Of a stretch of DNA of 64,000 nucleotides, positions 1 to 10,366 are shown one piece after another (position 1 is the first letter of the stretch; the number at the start of each line of letters is the position of its first letter). The notes beneath the pieces were generated by a model, which saw only the letters and a list, made by a program, of their open reading frames with translations, was not told the DNA's origin and searched no databases. A program made the translations under genes and the position numbers. Origin of the DNA: Astrothelium macrocarpum (lineage: Eukaryota > Ascomycota > Dothideomycetes > Trypetheliales > Trypetheliaceae); NCBI GenBank assembly GCA_021030915.1, contig JAGEMR010000119.1:27419-91418 (forward strand), written 5' to 3'.

Positions 1-1472
1 TGGTATCAGTCCAATCTAAGAATCTAACCCAGTCTGTTTCAGTGCTAACCAGCAAGTTTGGTTGCACCAAGGAAGAAATCAGTACTAAATTCCGCATACG
101 ACTAAACCCTGTTGACGGCCTTCCAGAGGTAACACGAGCTACAGTCAGCTGTGAGGTTGATGATGACAAAAAGACGAATGTAGTTGACGGTGTGAAAGAC
201 TTTTTTGGATTTGGATCAAAGAAGGGCGATCAAGAGCCGCTTGGGGAAGATGGTGAAGAAGGCCCTGCAGAGTCACTTGAAGCAACAGAGTCTGAGACAT
301 CTACGGACGCTTCGTCTGCCGAGGCTTCTTCAACAGAAAGCGCGTCCAAGGAAAGTCCCAAAGCAAAGGCGCCCAAGAAGAGGCTTGAATCTATCAACGT
401 AGCATTTGTTATTGAGCCAAAAGGGCTTCCTACTCCAACAAAGGCGGAAATAGACCGCATGAACGAGAGGCTCTCCAAGTTTGCTTCTTCTGATCGTTCC
501 CGCCGTCTTCGCGAAGAAGCACAGAATAGTCTCGAGGGTTACACGTATCGCGTCCGTGACATCTTGACTGATGACAGCTTCCAAACCGCGTCTACCGAGT
601 CTCAGCGGTCTGACATTGAGAAGCTCCTCAGCTCCACGAGCGAATGGCTTCACGAAGAAGGATCTACCGCTACACTCGAAGTCCTCCGACAGAAACTCAA
701 AGACCTCGAAGCGCTTGTCAAGCCGATCCAATCACGCAATGACGAAGCCTCCAAGCGCCCCGAGCAGATCAAATCACTGCAAGAGGCTCTCAACTCCACC
801 CAAACCTTCATCACTGCTCTCCGCAAGCAGATCGACGAAGCCTCCTCCGCCGCCTCCTCCGCCTCTGAATCCGCAGCCTCAGCATCATCCTCATCCAGCT
901 CCAGCTCCAGCTCCACCACCTCAACGTCCTCCGACGACCTCGCCGACCTCGAAGAACCCGACACCTCCACCACCACCAGCACCTCCGAAGCGCCCAAACC
1001 CACCAAATTCAGCGATCTCTCCCCCTACACTGAAGAGGACCTCGCGTCGCTCGTCTCCACACACGCCGCCATCGCCACCTGGCTCGCAGAGTCCCAGGCG
1101 CAGCAGGACGCGCTCCCGGCGCACGCGGATCCCGCGCTGCGCGTCGCGGACCTCGAGGCCAAGAGCCGCGAGCTGAACCAGGCCACGCTGGCGCTGCTGC
1201 AGAAGAAGATCCGCGCGCCGCCGAAGCCGAGTGGCAGGAAGTCGAGCAAGTCGAAGAAGTCGAAGACGACGAGTAAGACGGCGACGGCGACGGAGGGAGA
1301 GGAGACGAGTGGGGATGCGAAGGGTGGGGCCGAGAGGCCGCCGATTATCAGAGTTGGTGAGGGAGATGAGATGTTGAGTGAGGAGGAGATTTTGGAGAGG
1401 GTGAGAGAGGCGAGAGAAAAGCAGGGAAAGGGGAAAGATGGAACGCGGGAGAGGGTTATAGATGAATTGTAG
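1..1472 (+). CDS. lhs1: ER lumenal Hsp70-family chaperone LHS1/ORP150, C-terminal part
   Basis: This is the 3' part of a gene that enters from the left edge; the frame is open from base 3. The protein is the substrate-binding and tail region of the Grp170/Lhs1 class of ER Hsp70-like proteins, which act as nucleotide exchange factor for BiP/Kar2 during import and folding. The segment KFGCTKEEISTKFRIRLNPV with the following GLPEV is characteristic of fungal Lhs1. After it come an acidic Ser/Thr/Ala-rich stretch, a helical lid-like region, a long Ser-rich linker and a Lys-rich segment. The last four residues are IDEL, an HDEL/KDEL-type ER retention signal that fits a lumenal location. Codons from about position 840 on become strongly C-ending and then G-rich. 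The ATPase domain lies outside the window. Confidence 0.88.
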   Translation, partial: VSVQSKNLTQSVSVLTSKFGCTKEEISTKFRIRLNPVDGLPEVTRATVSCEVDDDKKTNVVDGVKDFFGFGSKKGDQEPLGEDGEEGPAESLEATESETSTDASSAEASSTESASKESPKAKAPKKRLESINVAFVIEPKGLPTPTKAEIDRMNERLSKFASSDRSRRLREEAQNSLEGYTYRVRDILTDDSFQTASTESQRSDIEKLLSSTSEWLHEEGSTATLEVLRQKLKDLEALVKPIQSRNDEASKRPEQIKSLQEALNSTQTFITALRKQIDEASSAASSASESAASASSSSSSSSSSTTSTSSDDLADLEEPDTSTTTSTSEAPKPTKFSDLSPYTEEDLASLVSTHAAIATWLAESQAQQDALPAHADPALRVADLEAKSRELNQATLALLQKKIRAPPKPSGRKSSKSKKSKTTSKTATATEGEETSGDAKGGAERPPIIRVGEGDEMLSEEEILERVREAREKQGKGKDGTRERVIDEL

Positions 1473-1729
1473 GGTGGTGCGTATTGGCGTGGAATTGGGG
1501 ATTGTATAGATAGAGGTGTTTTTGTAGATTTGAATGCATGGCCTTTGGCGTTTTCTAGCTGATGCATAGCTAGGCTAAACATCAGTCATAGATGATCAAA
1601 GATTCAACGTAATATTAAGGCTGGTCCGCGAAACTAGCCCATTTTCCTCCTCAAACTCACATCCTCCCCGGCCAATTCATCCCTTGTCCTTTTCCATTCC
1701 TTAATCGGGCCAGCTGAACAATACCTAGA

Positions 1730-3012
1730 ATGAGTCTTGAGTCAACCAACAGTGCTCTGGCAATAGGATTTACATTCCCTATTCTAAGTGGCATCGTCGT
1801 GGGCTTGAGATTCTTCACGCGTCACCGCCACAAAGTTAAGATACAATTAGATGATTGGCTTTGTCTACCAGCTTGGGCAAGTTTCATGACGCCTTATGAA
1901 CAAAATTATCTAACATATGAGCCAGCTTTGCGTCACTGGTACTTGCGTTTCACTTGTGATTGGTAATCCTCAACCTATGTCTTGACTCTACAAAAGCTAA
2001 CCATTAGAAAGGAGTTTTGACGGGTGCTTTTGCTCAACAACCTTCATCTACCTCTGAGGCTGTGATTGAACAGCAACACAAGCAGGCGCAGGTGGGTGCA
2101 GTTCATTTTCCTCAATACCTATTCATCTACATCTTCCGCTTTAGTGACATTTGACTCTTCTCAGATAACCGGTGCCATCTCTATTCTGTGGCCTTTCGCA
2201 AACACACTAGTCAAGCTGTCAATCCTTTTCTTCTATCGCCGAATCTTCATAGGCCGTATCTTTAAAATCTGCTGCTGGTCTGTGATAGGGCTCGTATTTG
2301 CTTGGCTAATTTCAGAAGTGGTAATGTCAATATTCTTTTGCGGGAAGCATGTCAGGGTAAACTTCGAAGGCGGCGGGGAAGCGTGCCCTTTATGGAGCAT
2401 GTACATGCAAGTTGGACTTTTTTGCATGGATACGGCCCTTGACTTGGCTATATTGGTTATGCCAATACCTTTCGTAAGTGAATGCTGGCCTGCTGCAAAC
2501 TGTTACGAACCTTAGATGACCTAACGTAAGTTGCAAGATCTGGGCGTTGCGCGTGGAATTATCAAGAAGACTACTAATTGCGGCCACATTCCTGATTGGA
2601 TCGTTGTAAGTCGATGGGTTCTCATTAAATTACCCTACCGTAGCCAGCTCACACTTAAGAAGGGCTTTTGTCATTAGCCTTGCCAATACGATCATGGACT
2701 TGCGCTCGGTTTCCCTGATCGGCAATCCAACAGCGGAGGCGGAGCTTTCTCAAGGTACAAGTGCTCTCCAGAATGACAACAGCACAGCAGACCTGTATCT
2801 TAACTTTTTCAATAGGAATATCTCTAATGGACATCAATTGTCCAGTATTAGAGGTCGGCATTGGGTTAATAGCTTGCAATCTTCCAAGCCTAGGCTCTCA
2901 AGTCACAAAAAAATTTCCTCAGCAGGTCTGGCCCAGAATACAAGATTGTTGGTCGAGTATCTGTTGTGCCGCATCAAAGCTCTTCGTCCGATATGCAGGC
3001 CAGAGAGACTGA
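1730..3012 (+). CDS. Rhodopsin-domain (PTH11-like) integral membrane protein
   Basis: Seven exons (1730-1876, 1926-1962, 2012-2091, 2165-2473, 2538-2605, 2678-2754, 2816-3012) join in frame to 304 aa. The protein shows the fungal rhodopsin-domain pattern: a first helix then RFFTRHRHK, the LDDWLCLPAW motif, VTGTCVSLVIG, a helix ending in KLSILFFYRRIF, a Cys-containing loop, a helix ending in VMPIPF, then RRLLIAATFLIG and LEVGIGLIACNLPSL. Such proteins are multi-span plasma-membrane receptors related to Magnaporthe PTH11; the ligand is unknown. The short tail after the last helix is unusual. Intron 1 appears to use a GC donor (gcaagt at 1877) with branch site ctaac; the exon 3/4 junction is the least certain. 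The family call is firm, the exact boundaries moderately so. Confidence 0.72.
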
Positions 3013-3905
3013 CGAACAACTCTATAGAGAGGTCCCAAGCCTTTCGGTATCAGAAGAAAGAATATTTGACGCCAATCTTTGTATTAGTGACAGATAATCA
3101 AAGTGCTGAGAAGTCTACTTGATTGCTGGGCTGTAGCAGTCCGATGATCGGAAAGATGTATGGAGTTTCCAGACTTCCCTGCACTCGAACATTTGTATGT
3201 TCGATAGCGCTTATCGGCAACATGGAAAACATCTCTACAGAAGAGAACTATCAGGTCAATTCGTGCACACGACTCGAAGGGAGGTCCTCGGGAACAATAA
3301 ACATCAAACATAAAGAATTTCTGTCAATGAATTGTTTACAGGTACAATGTACTAGACAATGGAGATTGTGAAAGACTTCAAGAATTGATGCATAGCCACC
3401 GGCTTTAGCTTGGCATTGCTCAATGCCGCGCAGCAGAATTTAGGCGGGCACAGGCGTGCTCAGGCATAGCTTATAATTACCGTCACAACTCAGGTTTGCT
3501 CACTAACCGCTCATATCTGGCAGTGGAAAAGGAGACGGGTGGGCCTGGTCGGTACCTGTGGCTAGGCGTGCTAGGGTACAAAAGCCCGCCGGCTCAACTT
3601 CCGCTCAATCCATGCTCTAGCTGCTCAGCCTCCTCTCAGGCTAGCTCAGGCTGGCTCATGTCCTTTTTTCGCTGGCTTGTGCCATGGGCACGGAGCTACT
3701 GTGTCTCACAGACAGGATCAATAGAGCAGCTTTTCTAAGCAAGAGAATAGCCCTTCATCTAATGAAAAGCCAAAGAGAATCCTCTATCTATGAACAGAAC
3801 CTATACATGTTAGAGAGTTCCTCCCTATCGTTCTCCACAACGAGTAATCTATCATAGGGCATTGCACAAAAGAGACCAAATCCGAAGGATGCACCATTCT
3901 CTCAT
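3013..3905. other. Intergenic, no supported gene
   Basis: Short open frames exist, but none has a recognisable motif or splice structure. Around 3580-3660 there is an irregular run of repeated gctcagg/ggctagctcagg-like words, probably simple-sequence drift. Confidence 0.5.
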
Positions 3906-4694
3906 CTAGAATGCGGCAACAATACGATGGACGATATCATGGACTGGAGTACCAGGCAGAACCTTTTGCCCACCCAAGCAGAAACCGATCTCATTACCGT
4001 AGTTGACAACACTCGAGATATTATGGTTATTGCAGTGTTTGCAGTGTTTACACGTGGTCTGTCCGTGCCTGCAAGTCGTGTTATGTTTGCAAGTCCTTGG
4101 GAGTTCATTAAAGATCGCTTTCCACTCTGTGGTGACACTGTATTCACTATTCCCATCAGGCATCGGCATGCCATCAGGGAACATTATAGTGCCACGCTTC
4201 GCATGGAGTTCATACTCGGTCCACCCTGTCTGTTCCGTATCATCGTCGTGCTGGAGCTTGAGCCCGAATATGCGCTGTAGACCTCGTTCGGAAACGAGAC
4301 TGCAGAAATCGGCTAGAAACGACTTAAATCCACTCATATTAGGTACTTCGCATTTGCCATACTCGTAGGCCTGGAGGGAGGCATCGTCGTTGACAAAGTA
4401 ATAAATGCCTCGGAGTTGGTCGCTATTGAGAGGCACAATAGGCTTCATGATCTGAACGAACCCATGCGCCGGGACTGGGATCTTATCAAAAACCATCACC
4501 TCGCCCTCATTGGTGTCAAAGTGCTTGTGGATCAATCTGACGCCGACACCTTTAGGGACCTTGTACTTGTTGAGCAACTCGCGGAGGTCTTGAAGATCTT
4601 GAGAATGATCGTTGGGTGCCTCGGCAACTTGGCTAATTGAGGGTAAGGTATTATAAGTGCTGGAAAGCACAAAGCTATCGATAAGGGAGGCCAT
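3906..4694 (-). CDS. Uncharacterised fungal protein with His/Cys-rich tail
   Basis: A single uninterrupted frame encodes 262 aa from the ATG at 4694; the frame is open further upstream only from a TTG. I do not recognise a named domain. The central part (KGVGVRLIHKHFDTNEGEVM and the following 100 residues) has the even composition of a folded soluble protein and resembles hypothetical proteins I recall from other filamentous fungi. Between residues about 205 and 230 is a dense Cys/His cluster (CKHNTTCRHGQTTCKHCKHC) with regular CxH and CxxC spacings that could bind metal. There is no signal peptide or membrane segment. The gene stands alone on the minus strand. Function unknown. Confidence 0.7.
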   Translation of the reverse strand: MASLIDSFVLSSTYNTLPSISQVAEAPNDHSQDLQDLRELLNKYKVPKGVGVRLIHKHFDTNEGEVMVFDKIPVPAHGFVQIMKPIVPLNSDQLRGIYYFVNDDASLQAYEYGKCEVPNMSGFKSFLADFCSLVSERGLQRIFGLKLQHDDDTEQTGWTEYELHAKRGTIMFPDGMPMPDGNSEYSVTTEWKAIFNELPRTCKHNTTCRHGQTTCKHCKHCNNHNISSVVNYGNEIGFCLGGQKVLPGTPVHDIVHRIVAAF

Positions 4695-5903
4695 CGTGTA
4701 ATTAGTGGACAAGAGTTAAAGGGACAAAACTTGTGTAAATGAAGTTGCCAACTCAAAGGGTAGAGAGATCGTTAATGAATACTCAGACAAAATTCACCTT
4801 GAGAAGGTAGGAGCAGCTATCTCGGCGTTCCTAAACCGTTTTCAAAGCAAGTCCTTAGTCAAGTGCGTTGGTTCTCTACAATAGCCTAACTGTGCCACTC
4901 ATCTTTCCCCCAGATCTCACAGCCAATTGGAAGGTAAGTGTAGGACAGAGCTGAAACTGGTATACTAGCTTTGTCGAAACTCTAAACGTTCATGTGCCAA
5001 TCGAAATGCTGGGATGTTATAGTTCACCATCGATTGGTCGTCATTTCCTCGTGGCCAAATCACGGGTTACAGCTTGCTAGGCATCAGTATATAGCAGCTA
5101 ATTTTATAATATGTCTAGCTTCACAGTTAGTTGCACGACCGTTGTGTCAGCTAAAGAGGATATGTCATCCCCCCTCCAGCCCTTTTTGTGCCGCACCTAG
5201 TGCCCGAGTCATACGGTGGACAAACTGCACATAATATCCTGAACCACTGACTGAATCGCAACTGGCCATGTGGAAACAAGCTGCGGTGACGTTTTTATAA
5301 AGAATTGAGGGTAAGTCACGCTTGCGTTTGAAGAATTTGTGGTGTACTTGTGGTGTACTGGCCGATCGGAAATTCAGCCCTGGGTTGAGGTGGTCTTTCA
5401 CGTGCGCTAATCAAGCTGTGATCTTGTTCACTGCCTGCCGTTGCCTAACACTCGTACAGTTTACCACTTGTGTGGAAAAGCGCGCCGGAAAAATTTCCTT
5501 CAGACAAGCCATTCGGAGGAGCTCAGGTGCGTTTCATAGGCATGGAGCTGTCCATCCTCACTTTTCTTTGCATTGCTAACTCTTGTGGGTAAGCTGCCCT
5601 ACTTAATTCCAATTCACCCTTGCCATCCTCTAATATCATATTTTCGGTTCTATAACTTCATCACCGGGGCTTTCACTGGAATGGATTGGTTCTCTCGACC
5701 TCACAGGCAACAAGTCTTGAGGCAGCTCTTGAGGTCGTTGTTCAAGGGTACCTAGCACTCTTCTTCAACCGCCCGCCATCGTTCGCGCTACGTACCAAAG
5801 ATCCTGTAGTACGAAGCCAACAACACCACTTAGACTCGTGTTGGAAACGGCTCTAGACCAGTATTTCGACAATCTTTGGATTACATATTGTGTTCTATAG
5901 ATC
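4695..5903. other. Intergenic, no supported gene
   Basis: About 1.2 kb between divergently transcribed genes. It contains several frames of 60-85 codons but none with recognisable protein character. It presumably holds promoters for both flanking genes. Confidence 0.45.
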
Positions 5904-7724
5904 ATGGAGAATCACCCGGCGTTAAATCATTCGCTGACCCCACCGGCATCCACGACGGACGATCAAGAGATTCTTGAGAACATAGACGCCCGCATGCACG
6001 GCCCCATGAGCGGATTTGTCAAAAAATACTTTGGAAAATTTCAATACATCCACCAAGATGCTCTATTGGAAATTCAGGCTCCTGGAAGAGTTAGCGGTCG
6101 CTATGCTGTTCCATCGGCTGCCCCGTCCCCCGAAAATTTCCTACACTGGTTTTCCAACTATGTACTGCAGGAGCTTGACGGCGTCCGAGGCTCTTGGCAT
6201 ATTTCTAGTGGTAACGCAGCACTCGAGCGCGACGATGCCAAGGACAGTACACGGGTCCTTTTGACCATGCCCACTTCGGCGACCTCGAATGTACAGATGA
6301 GATGGGAAAGTGTCCAGGTTATTGGCCAGTTTTACCCCCATGATTGCGTTTTTTATCAGGATGGACTATTACATCTCTGCCGGTCCGCATTTCAGGTCTT
6401 TGCCAGCCAGCCTACGCGGCTCTTCTTACATGGCTTCTACATACGCAGGTCGCTAGTCGAATTCTGGGTCTTTGATCGATCTGGCTTATATTGTAGCGAC
6501 GTATTCGATATTCGCAAAGATTTCATCCAATTTCTCTCCATAATTCTTAGTTATCAGCAAATGACGGACCAGGATTTGGGGAAAAGCAACATCATCAAGA
6601 TGGACAAGGACGGTGACTACATGACCCTTGAAAGCGCGGTGATGCCCTCTTTGGGAAAGCTTTATCTCGAAAGCCAGCCAATTGCGTTGCGTGAAGGCCT
6701 TGTTGGCAGTGGGACAACTTGCTACCGTGCTAAAGTGTCTGATTCGAATCAATGGGATTACGTCGTGAAGTTTAAATGGCGCTGGGCCCGAGAACATCCG
6801 GAAGACGAGCTGCTGGAGCTAGCCAAGAGGAAATGCGTCTGGGGTGCCGTCTCTCTTAATCACTATGAAGAACTTGAGAATACCGCAAATCTACGTCGAG
6901 GTCTCCGGTGGGGGACGCACAGAAAACTAACCAAGACGCACTCTCGCGAGACATGTGGAAGTATTGAAATACGACGAGATGAAGTTATCTGTAATGCCGA
7001 CGGACTTGTAGAACATACAGAAGAAACTAGCGAGTTTTTTCAAAATCGTATCCTTGCCTGCATCGTTACTTCTCCTGTTGGTAGACCTCTTCACACGTTT
7101 CAGTCTCTGATAGAGTTGCTTCAAGTTTTTCGTGATGCTATCAAGTGCCACCGATCACTCTATTATGATGCCAAGGTTCTTCACCGAGACATATCACCGG
7201 GAAACATGATCATTCTGGATGACCAAGATAGAGGAAAGCCGAAGGCGGTTCTGATAGACCTTGATTCCGCAATGGAGCTCGGCGAGGAATCAGGGACAGG
7301 GTCCCAAATTACCGGTACCAGACCATTTATGGCTATTGGCGTTCTAAAGAGCGAATTTCCTACTTATCGGCACGACCTGGAATCCTTCCTTTATGTCTTC
7401 CTGTGGACAATCATAACGAATCACACAGAGGAACTCCCAGAGGCGAGCAAGCTCCGGCAATGGAGCAATGGTGGCTGGCACGAATTAGCGGTACGCAAGT
7501 CTCTTGACGTGGATCAAGATGGCTTTCGGAAGATTTTGGCGGAATTTACTCCCGAATTTCAATCCCTCAAGCCGCTCGCCGAAAGTCTACGACAAATTCT
7601 ATTTGATTCACAGGGCGGGATAATTTGGACGGGAACCGATAGCTCACTTGAAGCTGCAGATAGGCTCTACGATGGAATGATCCGCGTGTTCGAAGAGGCC
7701 ATTGTTTCTGAGGATAGAAGGTAG
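5904..7724 (+). CDS. FunK1-type fungal protein kinase
   Basis: An intronless frame of 606 aa. The C-terminal half carries the kinase-like signature of the FunK1 family expanded in filamentous fungi: VLHRDISPGNMIILDD around residue 425 (HRD loop with Asp and the metal-binding Asn), then AVLIDLDSAMEL, where DLD replaces the usual DFG as is common in this family, and GTRPFMAIGVL followed by RHDLESFLYVFLW. The N-terminal half is the family's extended lobe. GLVGSGTTCYRAKV with a Lys shortly after may form the nucleotide loop. Catalytic residues are present, so activity is plausible, but substrates are unknown for the family. FunK1 genes are often dispersed single genes, as here. Confidence 0.86.
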   Translation: MENHPALNHSLTPPASTTDDQEILENIDARMHGPMSGFVKKYFGKFQYIHQDALLEIQAPGRVSGRYAVPSAAPSPENFLHWFSNYVLQELDGVRGSWHISSGNAALERDDAKDSTRVLLTMPTSATSNVQMRWESVQVIGQFYPHDCVFYQDGLLHLCRSAFQVFASQPTRLFLHGFYIRRSLVEFWVFDRSGLYCSDVFDIRKDFIQFLSIILSYQQMTDQDLGKSNIIKMDKDGDYMTLESAVMPSLGKLYLESQPIALREGLVGSGTTCYRAKVSDSNQWDYVVKFKWRWAREHPEDELLELAKRKCVWGAVSLNHYEELENTANLRRGLRWGTHRKLTKTHSRETCGSIEIRRDEVICNADGLVEHTEETSEFFQNRILACIVTSPVGRPLHTFQSLIELLQVFRDAIKCHRSLYYDAKVLHRDISPGNMIILDDQDRGKPKAVLIDLDSAMELGEESGTGSQITGTRPFMAIGVLKSEFPTYRHDLESFLYVFLWTIITNHTEELPEASKLRQWSNGGWHELAVRKSLDVDQDGFRKILAEFTPEFQSLKPLAESLRQILFDSQGGIIWTGTDSSLEAADRLYDGMIRVFEEAIVSEDRR

Positions 7725-8633
7725 ATGTAAAAGGTATGAGAAAGTCTGTTCTATCGCAGATTCTAGAGTCGCTCATCGTCGGCCGTCGGTTCACCAGGCT
7801 GGTCAATTAAATCGATACATTTAATACATTTCCAGCGCATCTAATGTCATTTTAGCTGAACCTGAACTTGATACACACTCTTGGTTTAGTATCAACGATT
7901 CAATATCAAGAGGTACCAGTGGCTCCGCGGGGATGTCAAAAGACGAATCGATTTCGAGTGATCTTTCATGAAAAGACGAGCAGCCTGATGAAGAAAAACG
8001 TGAAGACAAGCAGCGGGTGACAGATCTATCTACAATTTTGCTCGACTTGCTTCGTAGTAGACTTGTTAGAAATGTGGCGCTAAGATTGACGTCTAAGAAT
8101 AGAAATTTTTGCATGAGTGTACTAGTACGAATCAGGAAATCTCATTTAAAATCCTTCAACGCCACTTTTCTCTTGGAAAGTCCATATACTCTGCAGAAGT
8201 AAATGGTGTTATTTATCTCAAAAGCGATAAGATAGTAACCGCTGAACGCATGAACTGCATCAGCGATTGACACGCCTTGAACCCTCATTTGGTGAGTGCA
8301 CATGCAGGTCTTGTATAAAGCCAATAGAGGCATAAGTATCGTGCTCGAAAGCCTTGATTCGATTTGGTACTAATAAGCGAAGCCGGCTCCCGCCCGTGAA
8401 CATACATTTTGGACGCCACGGACTTTCACCTGCCGGAGCTGCGCTATGATTGAGTCAGCTTGTCCTGAAGAGTCACCGACCCGTGAAATAAGAAATGTCA
8501 ATGTCTGAGATAATCCCGTGCGAGAGCAATCTCACCGATCTTTGGGCGTGCGGGAATATCTCAAAGGTAACATTTCTCATTTCAGGGGCTAGTGGAGTTG
8601 CTCCTTGCCTCTCCTCAACAAGCAGCGTTCACT
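7725..8633. other. Intergenic, no supported gene
   Basis: About 0.9 kb between two plus-strand genes. Only short frames without recognisable content. It presumably includes the promoter of the zinc-cluster gene. Confidence 0.45.
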
Positions 8634-9815
8634 ATGACCACGAAGCAAAAAAGCTGCGTGGCTTGTTTTCGAGCAAAAAGAAAATGTGATCTCAGGATAC
8701 CACAATGCGCTCGATGCCGCGTGAAAAAAATCGACTGTCGGTACAAAACCGCCAAAGGCGATACAATGTTCTGTGCGAAGGGAACACCAAGCACGTTCGC
8801 ATTCAGTAACGACTTGACTTCATCTTTGACCTATGGAGAACAAACAGTTTTGGATAACAACGACTTTGCCTCGTCACTGGATCTCAATTTCGATCTTAAT
8901 GGACTTGATACTTTGTTTTCAGCATTATCACCGCCAAATCCTCTCGAAGACCTTAGCATTCCGCTGCAGCGAGCTTCCATGATTAGACTGAGGCCTGATT
9001 CCTTCGAATATTGCATCAATCAGCTCAAAAGCTTTCCTGAAAAATTCGCACGATCAGGAAGTACCCCCTTCATCCACGGTAGATGTTACAAAGACAATAT
9101 GCCATCTTCAATACGACGCGCATTCAGTGCATGCGCCATGTATGCCGGAAGAAACAAACTGACTGAGGACATGATCTACCATGTGCTCGACGCTGAAGTC
9201 TCTGATCTCTTACAGAGCATGTCATCACAACTCTCATTTGAAGATTTGCTTGCTCACGTGCAAGCTCTTATTCTCTACCAAATCATCCGGCTTTTCGACG
9301 GTGATGTTCGCCAACGCGCTTTCGCCGAACAGCATGAGCCTATCCTGGCCGTATGGACAGAGAACCTACATTCGCTTCTGAAACATATGTCTCCATCCTC
9401 TTCCGTGCGTAGTGTCGAGGAGAATTGGAGCTGGAAAAGCTGGATGCTCATGGAAAGTGCACGACGAACGATTCTGATGTCATTCTTTCTCCGTGGCTTT
9501 TATTATGCACTTAAAACTGGCTTCTGCCATAATCTCTCTGCCATGTTGGAGCTACCTGTCTCGACTCGAGCTATACTTTGGGAGCTTGACAGTCCGGCAC
9601 GGTGGCAGTTGGCTTTGAAGGCAGCTGAGCCAGAGTTGATTTCTTATAGACTTTTCACACGCAAGTTGGGCGAGGGAGAGCTGGTCCTGGAAGATCTGGA
9701 CGTGTTCCAAAGGTTACTAGCCGTTGCGTGCGTGGGAACAAACAAGATTGAGCAAACATATTTAGAGCGACATGGGCCCAATGTAACGCTGGGCTCAAAC
9801 GCTTCATCCGCCTGA
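8634..9815 (+). CDS. Zn(II)2Cys6 transcription factor
   Basis: Single exon, 393 aa from the ATG at 8634; an in-frame ATG at 8592 would add 14 residues, but the later one puts the zinc cluster at the very N terminus, the usual place. Residues about 7-34 contain CVACFRAKRKCDLRIPQCAR then CRVKKIDC, the C-x2-C-x6-C-x6-C-x2-C-x6-C spacing of a binuclear zinc cluster with a basic stretch between the second and third Cys. The remainder is helical and Leu-rich and ends near ILWELDSPARW, which resembles regulatory domains of fungal C6 regulators, although I see no clear middle homology region. Targets are unknown. The alpha-galactosidase gene lies 550 bp downstream on the same strand, but this alone does not show regulation of it. 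Confidence 0.88.
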   Translation: MTTKQKSCVACFRAKRKCDLRIPQCARCRVKKIDCRYKTAKGDTMFCAKGTPSTFAFSNDLTSSLTYGEQTVLDNNDFASSLDLNFDLNGLDTLFSALSPPNPLEDLSIPLQRASMIRLRPDSFEYCINQLKSFPEKFARSGSTPFIHGRCYKDNMPSSIRRAFSACAMYAGRNKLTEDMIYHVLDAEVSDLLQSMSSQLSFEDLLAHVQALILYQIIRLFDGDVRQRAFAEQHEPILAVWTENLHSLLKHMSPSSSVRSVEENWSWKSWMLMESARRTILMSFFLRGFYYALKTGFCHNLSAMLELPVSTRAILWELDSPARWQLALKAAEPELISYRLFTRKLGEGELVLEDLDVFQRLLAVACVGTNKIEQTYLERHGPNVTLGSNASSA

Positions 9816-10366
9816 GCCTAAACTATCTGTATTTCTGAAGAGAATACGGAGTAATTATCAACTAAACAATTACAACCTGTACTCTGGAAAGGGAAAGGGA
9901 TCAACTTTTTGCCACGTGTTGTATCTGAGGCCAAATTCTTCCTCAAATTAAATCTGGAATTCTGGAATGTTCATCAACAATGGTATCTACACCCTGGTCA
10001 GTGAATTTGTGGGAAAAAAGAAAAATCCCACCTCGGTTTTTCGGTTCAAACACCCCTGATTATGCCCTATACGACCAGCCCCGCAGAGCCGACACATCAA
10101 CAATGATCTTCAGCAACGGCGACTAGCTTCTCCGCTTTTGCCCTGCAGATTCCGGGGATAATGCAGAACAACTTGACGAAAAGCAGTAGTTACACAAAAA
10201 ACGGGCCTTCGGATCACACACTGCCATAGGCCCATCCTGCATATTCTTCCGAAAGCTCAGACTTTGTTGAGCCTTGTTGGAAGCTTTTATAATGCTGTTT
10301 TGATCGGTTCTAGAGCAAGGCTCGAGGTAGGTGACGCTTTGGTCGTTCAATTCTATTCTTTTTATC
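9816..10366. other. Intergenic / promoter region of the alpha-galactosidase gene
   Basis: No gene seen. Short frames on both strands lack protein character. Confidence 0.4.
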
